Positions 1-10,682 are shown, counted from the stretch's first letter. The stretch is 64,000 nt of DNA from Psychrobacter urativorans (GCF_001298525.1 NZ_CP012678.1:1302001-1366000); one strand, 5' to 3'. Notes: generated by a model from the sequence alone, not told the origin. Translations and numbers: made by a program.

Positions 1-239
1 CGTCCAAACTGAACGAGTAAGCAAGATTTTTGGTTACGCTTTAAGACTGGTGCTATCTGCTATTTTTAATTATGATAGCAATCTTTTGCTCAGCCATTAG
101 GTAATCGTAACGGTCAGAGGCAACGTCGTTCATTTGCGCCAATAACGCTGTCATCACTATTTACTATGACACTAGATACTTGTCCAATGCATCAAGCGGA
201 TACCACTGGCATGATCATCAAAAGACTAAAGGATAAAAC
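1..239. other. Leading intergenic sequence
   Basis: No gene is recognised here. An open frame from base 2 runs to a stop near base 100, but its translation has no recognisable features, so it could be either the tail of a truncated gene or chance. The last bases carry the ribosome binding site of the next gene (AAAGGAT ending five bases before the ATG). Confidence 0.4.
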
Positions 240-797
240 ATGAGTCTGTTACCGAAAAATTTAGAGACGCTAAGACGTAAAACCAAAAAAAGCATCATGC
301 CCCTACTCACCCCTCATCTACTCAAGCTGCGTATCAACACCTATGCACCTTACGTTGGTGCCGGCATTAAAGTTGAACACGTTGATTTAGATCAAGGGTT
401 GTGTGTGGTCAGTATGGGTCTTAACGCGCTTAATAAGAATATTGTGGGCACGCAGTTCGGTGGCAGCTTATACTCAATGGTCGACCCTTTTTATATGTTG
501 ATGCTCATGCACCAATTAGGCAGTACCTACGTTGTATGGGACAAAAGTTCGCATATTGAGTTTATCGCTCCCGGTAATAGTAAAGTGACGACTCGTATGA
601 AAATTCCCAGTACCGAAATTGCAACGATTCAAGAGCTTGCAAAAGAAGGTGAACCGGTCTTTCGTGAATACACCACCGATATCGTTGATGAGCAGCAAAA
701 AGTTATCGCGACCGTCACCAAGACTATCTATATACGCCTGCGTAAGTACAGTAAATCTAAAGAGCAGAGCAGCCGTATTGATATTATGGAAGCATAG
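240..797 (+). CDS. DUF4442 hotdog-fold thioesterase-like protein
   Basis: The 185-residue protein matches the pattern of DUF4442 (YiiD C-terminal/PaaI-like hotdog) proteins: a basic N-terminal helix, then a beta-rich core with GTQFGGSLYSMVDPFYMLML around residues 72-92, in the position of the hotdog helix that normally carries active-site residues, and the strand WDKSSHIEFIAPG after it. The family is expected to bind or hydrolyse acyl-CoA-type thioesters in the cytoplasm, but the substrate is unknown. The ATG follows AAAGGAT. The gene stands alone and is followed by short AT-rich octamer repeats and a strong hairpin terminator. The function is inferred from fold resemblance only. Confidence 0.7.
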   Translation: MSLLPKNLETLRRKTKKSIMPLLTPHLLKLRINTYAPYVGAGIKVEHVDLDQGLCVVSMGLNALNKNIVGTQFGGSLYSMVDPFYMLMLMHQLGSTYVVWDKSSHIEFIAPGNSKVTTRMKIPSTEIATIQELAKEGEPVFREYTTDIVDEQQKVIATVTKTIYIRLRKYSKSKEQSSRIDIMEA

Positions 798-802
798 AAA
801 AA

Positions 803-842
803 ATTAAATGATTAAACGATTAAACGATTAAACGATTAAAAT
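803..842. repeat. Tandem octamer repeat ATTAAACG
   Basis: Five consecutive eight-base units follow the DUF4442 stop codon: ATTAAATG, three identical copies of ATTAAACG, then ATTAAAAT. The tract is short and non-coding, and probably arose by slippage. Confidence 0.85.
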
Positions 843-860
843 CTAAACTCTACACATACA

Positions 861-896
861 AAAACCCCAATCTGGCATCAGCACAGATTGGGGTTT
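861..896. terminator. Bidirectional terminator between DUF4442 gene and rplS
   Basis: A 14-base perfect stem (AAAACCCCAATCTG pairing with CAGATTGGGGTTTT) has a 8-base loop. T-rich runs follow on the plus strand and, more weakly, on the minus strand. It can end both the upstream plus-strand gene and the rpsP-rplS operon arriving from the right. Confidence 0.85.
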
Positions 897-1046
897 TGTC
901 TTTTTTGGTACTACCCGCTTATTTATATGATAAACCTATGAATAAGGGCTTGTATCTGATTTTTCTTTATTGCCGAAACGCATAATATGGGCTCAGCAAT
1001 AAAGTAATATTAAGCGCAATGCTTAAAACCAGATACTGGATAAAAT

Positions 1047-1439
1047 CTAAGCGTCAGCTTTTGGCTTAACAACTTTAGGTGCACGCGGAGCAAGCTTCTC
1101 GCGGATACGTGCTGATTTACCAGAGCGCTCACGTAAGTAGTATAGTTTCGCACGGCGAACTGCGCCACGGCGTTTCACTTCAATGCTCTCAATGATGGGT
1201 GAATGCAATTGGAATGCACGTTCAACACCAACACCACTTGAAATTTTACGAACCGTAAACGCTGAGTTTAAACCGCGGTTACGTTTAGCAATAACAATGC
1301 CTTCAAAAGCCTGTAAACGCTCACGTTCGCCTTCACGTACTTTTACTTGAACGACGACAGTGTCGCCAGGACCAAAGCTTGGACGTTCAATAATTTGAGC
1401 GTTTTCAACGGCTTGAACCAATAGATGCTTGTTGCTCAT
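1047..1439 (-). CDS. rplS: 50S ribosomal protein L19
   Basis: This is the large-subunit protein L19, located at the 30S-50S interface. The 130-residue sequence contains the family core [23 protein letters not shown] and the conserved stretch [20 protein letters not shown]. It is about 15 residues longer than Escherichia coli L19, and the extra length is a basic, alanine-rich C-terminal tail (ending KVVKPKADA). It is the last gene of rpsP-rimM-trmD-rplS, about 200 bases after trmD. The ATG is preceded by GGAGATAACTCTC on the minus strand. Identification is secure from sequence and operon position. Confidence 0.97.
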   Translation of the reverse strand: MSNKHLLVQAVENAQIIERPSFGPGDTVVVQVKVREGERERLQAFEGIVIAKRNRGLNSAFTVRKISSGVGVERAFQLHSPIIESIEVKRRGAVRRAKLYYLRERSGKSARIREKLAPRAPKVVKPKADA

Positions 1440-1642
1440 GAGAGTTATCTCCTCACATTAGATAATAGAGGCTTCGCGCATATCACCTGTTTGTAATAAG
1501 TAATCATGTCTATTATTGATATCTTGTATTAATCTATCTATAACAAACACAACGTAAATGGGGTTGCAAACGGCCATTATGATATGACCTGTTTAGTATT
1601 GCTCAAAATTTTACTTATTAACTGTTTATCAAACTATGCAAG

Positions 1643-2407
1643 CTATTTTTTAGTGGCTTTAGCCAACGCTTTTAGCCACTTAGCTTGCTGTACACTGGGG
1701 CTGAACGCTTGCCATAAGTCAGGACGCCGTGTTTGCGTGCGCTCAACTTGTTGACTAAAGCGCCACTCGGCAATATTGGCATGGTGACCTGATAGCAGTA
1801 CTTCAGGCACTGCCATACCCGCAAACTCATGCGGCTTCGTATAGTGTGGGCAGTCCAGCAAACCATCGACAAACGAGTCTTGCTCTGCTGACTTATCATC
1901 ACCCATGATATCGGGCAGACGACGTATCACACTATCCATCAGCACCATCGCTGGCAGCTCACCACCGGTCAGTACGTAATCACCCAGTGACACTTCCATA
2001 TCGACATATTGTGCTAATAAGCGCTCATCAATGCCTTCGTAACGACCACATAATATAATCATGCCATCATAGTCAGCCATGCTAACCACGCTATTCTCAC
2101 TCAGCGTCTGCCCTTGCGGTGACATATAAATCACCGGACAGTGCGCTGCATCCATACGGCAACCGTGTTGACTTGCCCGCAAGCGTGCATCGTCAATGGC
2201 TTTAGATAATGGCTCAGCCATCATCACCATGCCAGGACCACCGCCATATGGACGTTCATCAATACGGCGATAATTGTCAGTGGTATAATCACGTGGATTA
2301 AGGCATTCAATGGTGACTTGTTCTTGAGTGATTGCACGCCCCGTAATACCAAAATCACGAATCGTTGCAAACATCTCAGGGAAAATACTAATCACGGCAA
2401 AATACAT
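1643..2407 (-). CDS. trmD: tRNA (guanine37-N1)-methyltransferase TrmD
   Basis: TrmD transfers a methyl group from S-adenosylmethionine to N1 of G37 in tRNAs reading CNN codons, which prevents +1 frameshifting. The 254-residue protein has the SPOUT trefoil-knot signatures: [12 protein letters not shown] near residue 55, [11 protein letters not shown] in the cofactor region and [18 protein letters not shown]. The start ISIFPEMF is typical of the family and its length is normal. It lies between rimM (37 bases upstream) and rplS in the conserved operon. Confidence 0.97.
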   Translation of the reverse strand: MYFAVISIFPEMFATIRDFGITGRAITQEQVTIECLNPRDYTTDNYRRIDERPYGGGPGMVMMAEPLSKAIDDARLRASQHGCRMDAAHCPVIYMSPQGQTLSENSVVSMADYDGMIILCGRYEGIDERLLAQYVDMEVSLGDYVLTGGELPAMVLMDSVIRRLPDIMGDDKSAEQDSFVDGLLDCPHYTKPHEFAGMAVPEVLLSGHHANIAEWRFSQQVERTQTRRPDLWQAFSPSVQQAKWLKALAKATKK

Positions 2408-2443
2408 CTGGATCCCACATTAAGGCGTCTTAAGAACGACTCG

Positions 2444-2977
2444 TTAATAGTCGCTCTGCCATGCTACAAGTACGGTTTTGGCAGCCATATCGACTGTCAC
2501 CACCGTTTGCTTATGCCACGGTATCAAACGCTCTTCACCATCTAAACTGTCTGCCGTTGATGCCACACGCATAATATCATGAGCACCCGTTGCAAACATC
2601 TCAGTGATATCACCCAGATACTCGTCTTGTTCATTCATGACCCGCATACCAACCAAATCCGACCAATAATATTCGTCTTCGTTTGGTTCTGGCAACACAT
2701 CTTTTGCGACCCAAATCGTCACACCGTTCATGGTTTCAGCAACATTACGGTCTGGAACTTGCTCAAACTGAGCGACCAGTCCTGTACCTTGCTCACGCCA
2801 TGCTTTAACGGTTAGTGGTTTCATACCGCTAGCTGTTTTCATCCACCACTGTTTAATATCAAATATTTCCGCATGTTCATCTGTATCGCTAAATACCCAC
2901 AGCCAGCCTTTAATGCCATAAGGCTTCTTAAGCTGACCAATTTTCATAAGGGTATTGGCGTCTGGAACAGAGGACAT
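2444..2977 (-). CDS. rimM: Ribosome maturation factor RimM
   Basis: RimM binds S19 and assists maturation of the 30S head. From the chosen ATG the protein has 177 residues: an N-terminal RimM barrel (IGQLKKPYGIKGWLWVFSDTD) and a C-terminal PRC-barrel-type domain (YYWSDLVGMRV onwards). A longer frame reaches 22 residues further upstream, but those residues are hydrophobic and not family-like. MSSVPDANTLMKIGQ at 2977, with an AGGTTA motif upstream, is the better start. It sits between rpsP and trmD as in most gammaproteobacteria. Confidence 0.94.
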   Translation of the reverse strand: MSSVPDANTLMKIGQLKKPYGIKGWLWVFSDTDEHAEIFDIKQWWMKTASGMKPLTVKAWREQGTGLVAQFEQVPDRNVAETMNGVTIWVAKDVLPEPNEDEYYWSDLVGMRVMNEQDEYLGDITEMFATGAHDIMRVASTADSLDGEERLIPWHKQTVVTVDMAAKTVLVAWQSDY

Positions 2978-3156
2978 AACGGCTAACCTGATATAAATAG
3001 CAGTAAATAATAAAGGATGGTTAAAACAAACCAACAGCGACAAACAGTTAATCGCGTATACCGGTCAGACCAGCTACGCTATGTGTTCTAAAGCCGACTA
3101 ATGAACGCGGCGAACGCGCTATCAGTACTTAACAACTAAAAGTGACTGCTTAAAAC

Positions 3157-3426
3157 TTAAGCAGTCGCTTCAGTAGTAGTTGCAGCCTTGTTGTAAGCTC
3201 TTACTAATGAAGCAACGCGGTCTGAAGGTTGTGCACCTTTAGCAATCCACGCATGATACGCTTCCATGTTTAAGCGTACTGCTTCTTCTGACTCTTTAGC
3301 GAGCGGGTTAAAAAAGCCAATGTTTTCGATGTAGCGACCATCACGCGCGCGGCGTTGATCAGCAACAACAACTTGATAAAACGGGCGTTTCTTGGCACCG
3401 CCCCGTGCTAAACGAATAACAACCAT
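3157..3426 (-). CDS. rpsP: 30S ribosomal protein S16
   Basis: This is the small-subunit protein S16 needed for 30S assembly. The 89-residue protein begins [17 protein letters not shown] and includes [21 protein letters not shown], both diagnostic. An open frame extends 26 residues upstream but crosses the promoter, so the ATG at 3426, preceded by AAAGAGAG, is chosen. It is the first gene of the rpsP-rimM-trmD-rplS operon, with a promoter at 3466-3494. The C-terminal tail is alanine/threonine-rich ([11 protein letters not shown]). Confidence 0.97.
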   Translation of the reverse strand: MVVIRLARGGAKKRPFYQVVVADQRRARDGRYIENIGFFNPLAKESEEAVRLNMEAYHAWIAKGAQPSDRVASLVRAYNKAATTTEATA

Positions 3427-3465
3427 GTGAATTCTCTCTTTCGCAGGTATACCAAAAAGGGCATA

Positions 3466-3494
3466 ATTATACCATAGTTTTATTTTATTGAAAA
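3466..3494 (-). promoter_or_regulatory. Putative sigma70 promoter of rpsP operon
   Basis: On the minus strand a perfect -10 box TATAAT (3466-3471) lies 17 bases from TTTTCA (3489-3494). Transcription would begin near 3459, giving a leader of about 33 bases before rpsP. It also shows why the longer upstream frame of rpsP is not the start. Confidence 0.65.
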
Positions 3495-3722
3495 TATAAA
3501 ACATGTTTATTTAATTATTTTATAACAAGGGCTTAAAGAAGATTAAGTGAAAAATAAGGTCAATAATTATTACGCTGTATTTAGTAAAATTGTGGTCAAA
3601 ATCTCTCCTACCGTAATGCTGATAAAACATACTGATAACACGAATACCAAGCGTGCACCCATAGCGCATTGAGAGCGATTACACTATACTTTATGGCATA
3701 CCTGTAAGAGTAAATCATACTA

Positions 3723-5171
3723 ATGACGACACCACCCTTACCCACGCGCCGTAATAGCGGGTCTACACTGTCTTATTCTAATAGCTGGCTGACGACTTTA
3801 ATGGTCGCATTTATTGTTATCATCAGTGTAGGAATAACGATTTGGTTTTTTTGGCGTAGTTTCTATTTGCCAGAATTAAAAACGCATGCGCGTTATTTGA
3901 CTAGTGAGCTACAGCTGACCAGTAGTGTAAAAAGAGACTGGCGGAACAATCCTGAAATACGCCAGTGGGTCTATCAGCATTCACATGTGACCGTAATCGA
4001 CAATCCCAATGAGTTTCCAGAGGTTGAGGACAAGGCTTTTGTGGGAATTTTTACGGATGTCTTACAGCGTGAAATTAGCGCACAACTGGGTCGTCCAGTT
4101 AAAGTTTATTTTAAATTTAAGCCTACCCCGCAGCTGTGGGTACAAGATAGCCGCGACAGTAGTTTTTGGATTCGTGAGTCGGTGGTTTATTATTCACAAT
4201 ATAGTCCAACCTTATTAATATTATTTTTATTTGGGCTGCCGATATTGACGCTGCTGACCATTATTTTACTTGCGCAACAGCTCAACCGTCCGTTACGCCA
4301 TTTACAACGTGCCGCTAATAATTATATTCGTCTTGGTCATGCAACGACTTTACCTACGCACAAGGGTCCTACTGAGATACGTCAGGTAAATATGGCGTTT
4401 AATCAAATGTTTACCACGCTTAATCAAGCGCAAAAAGAACGAACTATCATGCTAGCGGGCATTTCACATGATTTGCGCACACCGCTTACCCGTATGCGCC
4501 TAACCGCAGAGATGCTACCGGACGATTTTTTTCGCGAAGGGTTGATCTATGATATCGAGGATATGGATGCCATCTTGGAGCAGTTTATCTCATTTATGAA
4601 AGATGGCTCTGATGAACCGGTGAGCTTGACCAATTTAGAGGTAATTTTTAATGAAATTATGGTGCAATTTGCGCCAATGAAGTTTGTTTATCAGTCAGAA
4701 TGTCATAAGGCTGTACCCGTACGTCCGCTCTCGATTAAACGCTTAATTATCAATCTGGTGAACAATGCCAATCGTTATGGAAAACCACCGATTTATCTGT
4801 CTACCACCATAGTGCCAACAGTCGTAGAAACGGCTATTGCAGAAGATAATATCGTTAGTGAAAATGCGGTCAATAAAGAGGCCCAAGAGCAGCTGATAAT
4901 CTGTGTGCGCGATTGTGGTGACGGTGTAGCAGAAGATCAATTAGAGCGTATTATGCAGCCCTTTGAGCGTGGCGAAACCGCACGCACCACCCAAGGTAGT
5001 GGACTTGGTTTGGCAATTGTGAACCGTATTGCGCGATTACATCATGGTACCGTTGAGGCCATTAATCATCCTGATGGCGGCTTGCAGGTCTGTGTACGCA
5101 TTCCCTTAATCTCTAAAGTTGAGGGTGAAGACCTAGAACGCATAGCAAGCACAGAAGACATTGATGTTTAG
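3723..5171 (+). CDS. EnvZ-like membrane sensor histidine kinase
   Basis: This is an inner-membrane two-component sensor kinase of 482 residues. Transmembrane segments lie at about 24-45 and 163-184 and flank a periplasmic region of about 115 residues. Then come a HAMP linker, the dimerisation/phosphoacceptor box AGISHDLRTPLTRMRL (H249) and an HATPase domain with an N box (NLVNNANRYG), a G1 box (RDCGDGV) and a G2 box (GSGLGLAI). The phosphoacceptor box is the form found in EnvZ. No response regulator is adjacent, so the partner, perhaps an OmpR-like protein elsewhere, cannot be read from here. An insertion of about 20 residues (IVPTVVETAIAEDN...) lies between the N and G1 boxes. It faces the bfmRS genes. 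Confidence 0.85.
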   Translation: MTTPPLPTRRNSGSTLSYSNSWLTTLMVAFIVIISVGITIWFFWRSFYLPELKTHARYLTSELQLTSSVKRDWRNNPEIRQWVYQHSHVTVIDNPNEFPEVEDKAFVGIFTDVLQREISAQLGRPVKVYFKFKPTPQLWVQDSRDSSFWIRESVVYYSQYSPTLLILFLFGLPILTLLTIILLAQQLNRPLRHLQRAANNYIRLGHATTLPTHKGPTEIRQVNMAFNQMFTTLNQAQKERTIMLAGISHDLRTPLTRMRLTAEMLPDDFFREGLIYDIEDMDAILEQFISFMKDGSDEPVSLTNLEVIFNEIMVQFAPMKFVYQSECHKAVPVRPLSIKRLIINLVNNANRYGKPPIYLSTTIVPTVVETAIAEDNIVSENAVNKEAQEQLIICVRDCGDGVAEDQLERIMQPFERGETARTTQGSGLGLAIVNRIARLHHGTVEAINHPDGGLQVCVRIPLISKVEGEDLERIASTEDIDV

Positions 5172-5286
5172 TCATTACAAGCGCCCACTCATACCATAGA
5201 ATAAAAGACAAAACTGCGATACGGTGGATAAAAGAATAAGGGGTTAGCGATCTGCCTATTAAGATTAAAATTGCAAATAAGCACTC

Positions 5287-5466
5287 TTAATCTTTGCTAC
5301 CGATTAGCGGTGGAATGTGGACAGCGCTATTGGTAAAAGCTAACGGCTCAATCAACTCGGCTTGTGCCATTTTTACACTATGAGTCGCTGTCGGCTGCTG
5401 AACGAAAAGATAATAGCCCAGCGTGAGGGCATTTAATATCACTAATCCGCCAAATAAATATGGCAT
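5287..5466 (-). CDS. Small single-pass membrane protein (59 aa), unknown
   Basis: This is a short gene encoding 59 residues, starting MPYLFGGLVILNALTLGYY and ending PPLIGSKD. Residues 4-21 form one hydrophobic membrane segment, followed by a short polar, probably extracytoplasmic tail. The ATG has a strong ribosome binding site (AGGAAGG, six bases upstream). It follows bfmS on the same strand after an 89-base gap, so it may be co-transcribed with it or have its own promoter. I do not recognise a family. The N-terminus resembles the membrane anchor of SPOR-type proteins, but no SPOR domain follows. Confidence 0.6.
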   Translation of the reverse strand: MPYLFGGLVILNALTLGYYLFVQQPTATHSVKMAQAELIEPLAFTNSAVHIPPLIGSKD

Positions 5467-5555
5467 GCTCTACCTTCCTATTTTTTGAAATGATATGAAT
5501 GTTAACATACGCGCTTAACGCTTATCAGGATGTCCTAGCCTAGTACAACCCTTTA

Positions 5556-7238
5556 TCAACTAAACGTTCGGTCACTTTTTTCTTGGGTAATTTGATCCGC
5601 GGCAATCGTTTGAGTCAATGGTTTGACAGGCCATGTCATGGTGAAACGAGCACCACCAAGATTCGGACTTTCATCCACACTCATACTGCCACTAAACCAA
5701 AAGGCAATCCGTGACACAATCGACAGTCCTAGTCCGTAACCACCCGACGCGCGTGTCCGGCTGTCATCTAAGCGCGAAAAGGGAATAAATACTTTTTCGC
5801 GATCCGCTTCTGGAATACCTTGTCCATCATCCTCAACGCACACAAAAGCGTTGCCTTTCTTGACGCCAGCGCTAATAATAATGGTGGTTTCAGCATAGCG
5901 CAGCGCATTACCCGCAAGGTTTTGAATCACGCGGTGCAAATAGCGACGATCAGCTATTGCGGTCACTTTTGAGCTTGGCGGATTGCCAACGATTTTGATA
6001 TCTTTACCTAAAGCATTGGTCTCACGCACGATTTGCTCAATCAGTTCTTTAAAATTTACAGGTTCTAAATCTAATTTTGGCGAACCTTCTTCAAGCTTCG
6101 CATAAGTTAACATCTCATCAATCAGACCATTAAGCGCCTCAATATCTTCATCGATATAATCACGCTGCGTGAAGCGCGATTCTTCGTCATCCGTATCGGC
6201 AAGCATATCCACTGCAAAGCGAATACGTGCGACGGGCGTACGCAGCTCATGTGATACCGCCCGCGTTAGCTCGCGCTGCGACTCAATCAGGCGTTTAATA
6301 TGCGACGTCATCGCATTAAAAGTCGCTGATAATCGGGCGATTTCATCTTGACCAATGACTTGAACTTGACTGTCTAGGTTGCCTTGGCTCACCTCATTGA
6401 CACCCACTTGAATCAATTGTAATTTACGTTCAAGCGGGAAAATCAGAGCATAAACGCCTAAGCTGATCAAAAACATACTAATCAGAATCATACTGACAAT
6501 TAAATTTAGCGGGAACCAGTTAAATAAAGGTACAGGTCCCATTAAAATTGCCATGCCACTGATTTCTGAGGGCACAACCACTCGGATAGAGGAATCACTT
6601 TGGCTGGTACTTGTGTCTTGAAACAAAATTACGATTTCATCACGGCGTAAGCGTGCAAGCTGGTCACTGTCGAGGTTAAGCTCATTCACCCCTTCTAACG
6701 CTAACGGGAAAGGAAACTTTTTTTCTAGCTCGGCAAGACGCGCACGCTTAGCGGATAGCGTTGTATAATAAGACATATCATCTAATAAGAATACCGACAT
6801 GGCACGCACTTGCTGTTCAGTAACTTGTGATACCTTAACGGTTAACACACTCTCGCCATCTGGCATACGGTGATAAACATCAGCATAGTTTTGTTGGCTA
6901 ACATAGCGCACGACTGTTTCATCTCTATCAAAACGACGAAGCTCATTGGCGCTAAAATTAACCTCTTTAATCGGTATAATACGAAAGGTTGAGCCGAATA
7001 AACTACTGGCATCAGATAACCAGTATTCGCGTTGGCTTTCACTATCTTGACGTGCGATACCCTCAGCAACCAAGTAAAAAGCACCCGTGGCCATATTTTC
7101 ACGGTATGACTGTACGCGTTCCTTATTAATCGTATCCATCAATAACTGCGCAAATAACGCCACACATAAGCAGACAATTAAGAGCCCAGCATAGATGCGA
7201 ACAAAAATACTGTGTTTTAAAGAAGAAACTAATGACAT
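5556..7238 (-). CDS. bfmS: Sensor histidine kinase BfmS (RstB-like)
   Basis: This inner-membrane kinase is predicted to phosphorylate or dephosphorylate BfmR. In Acinetobacter the pair controls envelope, capsule and biofilm genes. The 560-residue protein has a transmembrane helix near residues 15-35, a large periplasmic sensor region of roughly 200 residues, a second helix (LNLIVSMILISMFLISLGVY), HAMP, the phosphoacceptor box VSHELRTPVARIRFAVDM, an N box (NLAGNALRYA), G1 (VEDDGQGIPEADREKVF) and G2 (GGYGLGLSI). The ATG at 7238 was preferred to an in-frame TTG at 7253, although neither has a good ribosome binding site. It lies 218 bases after bfmR, with a terminator between them. Confidence 0.9.
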   Translation of the reverse strand: MSLVSSLKHSIFVRIYAGLLIVCLCVALFAQLLMDTINKERVQSYRENMATGAFYLVAEGIARQDSESQREYWLSDASSLFGSTFRIIPIKEVNFSANELRRFDRDETVVRYVSQQNYADVYHRMPDGESVLTVKVSQVTEQQVRAMSVFLLDDMSYYTTLSAKRARLAELEKKFPFPLALEGVNELNLDSDQLARLRRDEIVILFQDTSTSQSDSSIRVVVPSEISGMAILMGPVPLFNWFPLNLIVSMILISMFLISLGVYALIFPLERKLQLIQVGVNEVSQGNLDSQVQVIGQDEIARLSATFNAMTSHIKRLIESQRELTRAVSHELRTPVARIRFAVDMLADTDDEESRFTQRDYIDEDIEALNGLIDEMLTYAKLEEGSPKLDLEPVNFKELIEQIVRETNALGKDIKIVGNPPSSKVTAIADRRYLHRVIQNLAGNALRYAETTIIISAGVKKGNAFVCVEDDGQGIPEADREKVFIPFSRLDDSRTRASGGYGLGLSIVSRIAFWFSGSMSVDESPNLGGARFTMTWPVKPLTQTIAADQITQEKSDRTFS

Positions 7239-7382
7239 ACGTGCCGTGACCAAATTTGTTGAGTTATGAGTTACCGGATAATGAAAAGCGACTACTTAAA
7301 TAAACATTCAGCGCTTTGGCTTCATCGCACAATTAAACCACATAACGCTGACTATAAGGCTAAAAACTTAAAATTTATCCAC

Positions 7383-7406
7383 AAAAAAACCAGCATCACG
7401 CTGGTT
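7383..7406 (-). terminator. Terminator after bfmR
   Basis: On the minus strand the stem AACCAGC/GCTGGTT (7388-7394 with 7400-7406) has a 5-base loop and is followed by seven T residues. It lies between bfmR and bfmS, so most bfmR transcripts should end here unless read-through occurs. Confidence 0.8.
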
Positions 7407-7456
7407 CTTTATGTTTTACAAATAGCTATCAATACATCAACAATACTTTGGTAGAC

Positions 7457-8173
7457 TTAGTTACCTTCTTTTACGAATAAATAGCCTTTACTGCGTACGG
7501 TTTTAATACGTTTTGGGTTCTCTGGATCATCACCAATTTTTGGACGAATACGCGAGATACGTACGTCAATCGAGCGATCTTGACCATCATACTCAATACC
7601 ACGTAGACGCTCAAAGATATCTTCGCGCGATAAAATACGACCAGCATTCGAAGCAAGAAGCCACAATAAGTCATATTCAGCGCTGGTGAAATCAACCAAC
7701 TCTTCGCCAAGCATGACCGAACGACCACCATTATCAATAATCAATTCGCCGAACTCTAAACGCTGAGGCACATCTTCTGATGGGGCATTTTCAGAGCGGC
7801 GTAATAACGCACGAATACGAGCAAGCAACACACGTGGCTGAGCAGGCTTAGCGACATAATCATCCGCACCCATCTCTAAACCCAATACTTGGTCCATATC
7901 TTCAGTACGAGCCGTCAGCATCAAAATAGGATTTTGATAATGTGGGCGCACTTCACGACATACGGTTAAACCATCGCTACCAGGAAGCATGACATCGAGT
8001 ACTACTAAATCTGGCTGTTCATTCACGATACGGCGAATAGCACGATTACCGTCCGTTTCAATCGCTACTTCTAAACCATTTTTGACCAAATAGTCTTGGG
8101 TCAACATCGCTAGACGCTCATCATCCTCAACAATTAGGATTCGAGGGGTGTTATCGTCTTCGTTCATTGTCAT
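7457..8173 (-). CDS. bfmR: Response regulator BfmR (OmpR/RstA family)
   Basis: This is a DNA-binding response regulator of 238 residues: a receiver domain (residues 11-125) with acidic pair E17/D18, phosphoacceptor D60 in LVVLDVMLPG and the conserved lysine K109 in VAKPAQPR, then an OmpR-type winged helix (FTSAEYDLLWLLASNAGR to RSKGYLFV). Long stretches such as LTARTEDMDQVLGLEMGADD and LSREDIFERLRGIEYDGQD agree with Acinetobacter BfmR as I remember it, more closely than with E. coli RstA. The ATG at 8173 follows AGAGGATAT; a second ATG two codons later is possible. A terminator follows. Confidence 0.94.
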   Translation of the reverse strand: MTMNEDDNTPRILIVEDDERLAMLTQDYLVKNGLEVAIETDGNRAIRRIVNEQPDLVVLDVMLPGSDGLTVCREVRPHYQNPILMLTARTEDMDQVLGLEMGADDYVAKPAQPRVLLARIRALLRRSENAPSEDVPQRLEFGELIIDNGGRSVMLGEELVDFTSAEYDLLWLLASNAGRILSREDIFERLRGIEYDGQDRSIDVRISRIRPKIGDDPENPKRIKTVRSKGYLFVKEGN

Positions 8174-8616
8174 TGTGATATCCTCTAATGTATAAAATCG
8201 AGATAAGAAAAAGTTAATCGTCTAATAAAGTAGAACAAGTCATGTTCATATAGATGGTATAAATGTGGTAGCACAGTATACTATCAAACACGCAACTTCC
8301 TATACTATAGCCTATTGCTGTTAACAAAACCTATAAACAACACCGACTAAAACGTTAGTTTACGTCCGTTACTGGTCATTATTACTGCAATAAATAATGA
8401 TAACGCTAATCACGCTTCTATCTCTTATTGATTTATTTTGGTTTATAAATTTATTTGTAAAAAAATGGTCAATGATAATATAACCAAATAGTCGTCATCA
8501 CGCTAGTCTCTTTCTATTCTCTTTGTGACTTTCTATTTAGCATCCTATAAAACAACCATGCGCACATGGAATATTAATGAATACGTTTAAAGTAGGTTGA
8601 AGCAACATTGATTAGA
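8174..8616. other. Intergenic region upstream of bfmR
   Basis: About 440 AT-rich bases lie between bfmR and the atp terminator. The region must hold the bfmR promoter. Several TATACT/TATAGT-like boxes occur on the minus strand near 8275-8310, but none has a convincing -35 partner. I see no other gene. Confidence 0.5.
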
Positions 8617-8655
8617 CAATAAAAAAACAGCCCGTAATGGGCTGTTTTTTTATTG
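8617..8655. terminator. ATP synthase operon terminator
   Basis: A 17-base stem (arms CAATAAAAAAACAGCCC and GGGCTGTTTTTTTATTG) closes a five-base loop 40 bases after the atpC stop codon. It is symmetric and works in either direction; its role is to end the atp operon on the minus strand. Confidence 0.92.
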
Positions 8656-8694
8656 CAATTAAGCTATCACTCAAAAATTCTAAAGCGGATAAGC

Positions 8695-9111
8695 TTAGGC
8701 GCGGTTTTTGAACTTACGAATCGTCTGTAACTGCGCCACTGACTCTGCTAATGAGGCTAGAGCTACGTTAGTTTGCAGAGTATCAGATTGATTGACGAGC
8801 ATTTGCTCTGCTTTTTTGCGTGCTTCGACGATTTTGCTTTCGTCAAGGTTATGTGCACGCATTGCCGTATCAGCTAGTACAGTAACCATCTTCGGTTGAA
8901 CTTCTAACACACCACCTGATACATAGATAACGATTTCTTCACCATCTGGTGTTTGTACGCGCATTGGACCCGGTTTTAGCAAAGTAATGAGCGGAGTATG
9001 GCCTGGTAACACACCAACTTCACCCTCGCTACCAGTCGCAATCAACATACTGATTTCGCCTGAGTATAGCTCTTCACGGGCACTTACGACGCGACATTGA
9101 AACGTTGCCAT
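8695..9111 (-). CDS. atpC: F1Fo ATP synthase subunit epsilon
   Basis: This is the central-stalk epsilon subunit, which couples rotation to the F1 head and inhibits ATP hydrolysis. The 138-residue protein has the N-terminal beta-sandwich (FQCRVVSAREELYSGEISML, GVLPGHTPLITLLKPG) and a C-terminal helical hairpin from about residue 88. It is the last gene of the operon, about 100 bases after atpD, and is followed by the operon terminator. Length is normal. Confidence 0.97.
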   Translation of the reverse strand: MATFQCRVVSAREELYSGEISMLIATGSEGEVGVLPGHTPLITLLKPGPMRVQTPDGEEIVIYVSGGVLEVQPKMVTVLADTAMRAHNLDESKIVEARKKAEQMLVNQSDTLQTNVALASLAESVAQLQTIRKFKNRA

Positions 9112-9210
9112 CCCTCTCTCCTTACTATTTCAGCAGTTATAAAACGGTAATGCGAACCAGTAAACGGCTTAATAAACAGCAATTTACTGATTCGTGCCTA
9201 ACGATGTCTA

Positions 9211-10662
<1,452 letters not shown>

Positions 10663-10682
10663 CTATATATAGGGGGTGTCAA

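Noticed and set aside
965-1004. Inverted repeat CTTTATTGC/GCAATAAAG after rplS
   Set aside because: Long loop and no T tract on either strand; the terminator at 861 is far better.
2978-3043. N-terminal 22-residue extension of RimM
   Set aside because: Hydrophobic, not family-like, and the ATG at 2977 has the better context.
5287-5466. Calling the 59-residue protein a SPOR-domain protein
   Set aside because: Only the anchor resembles that group; the SPOR domain of about 70 residues is absent and no frame continues into one.
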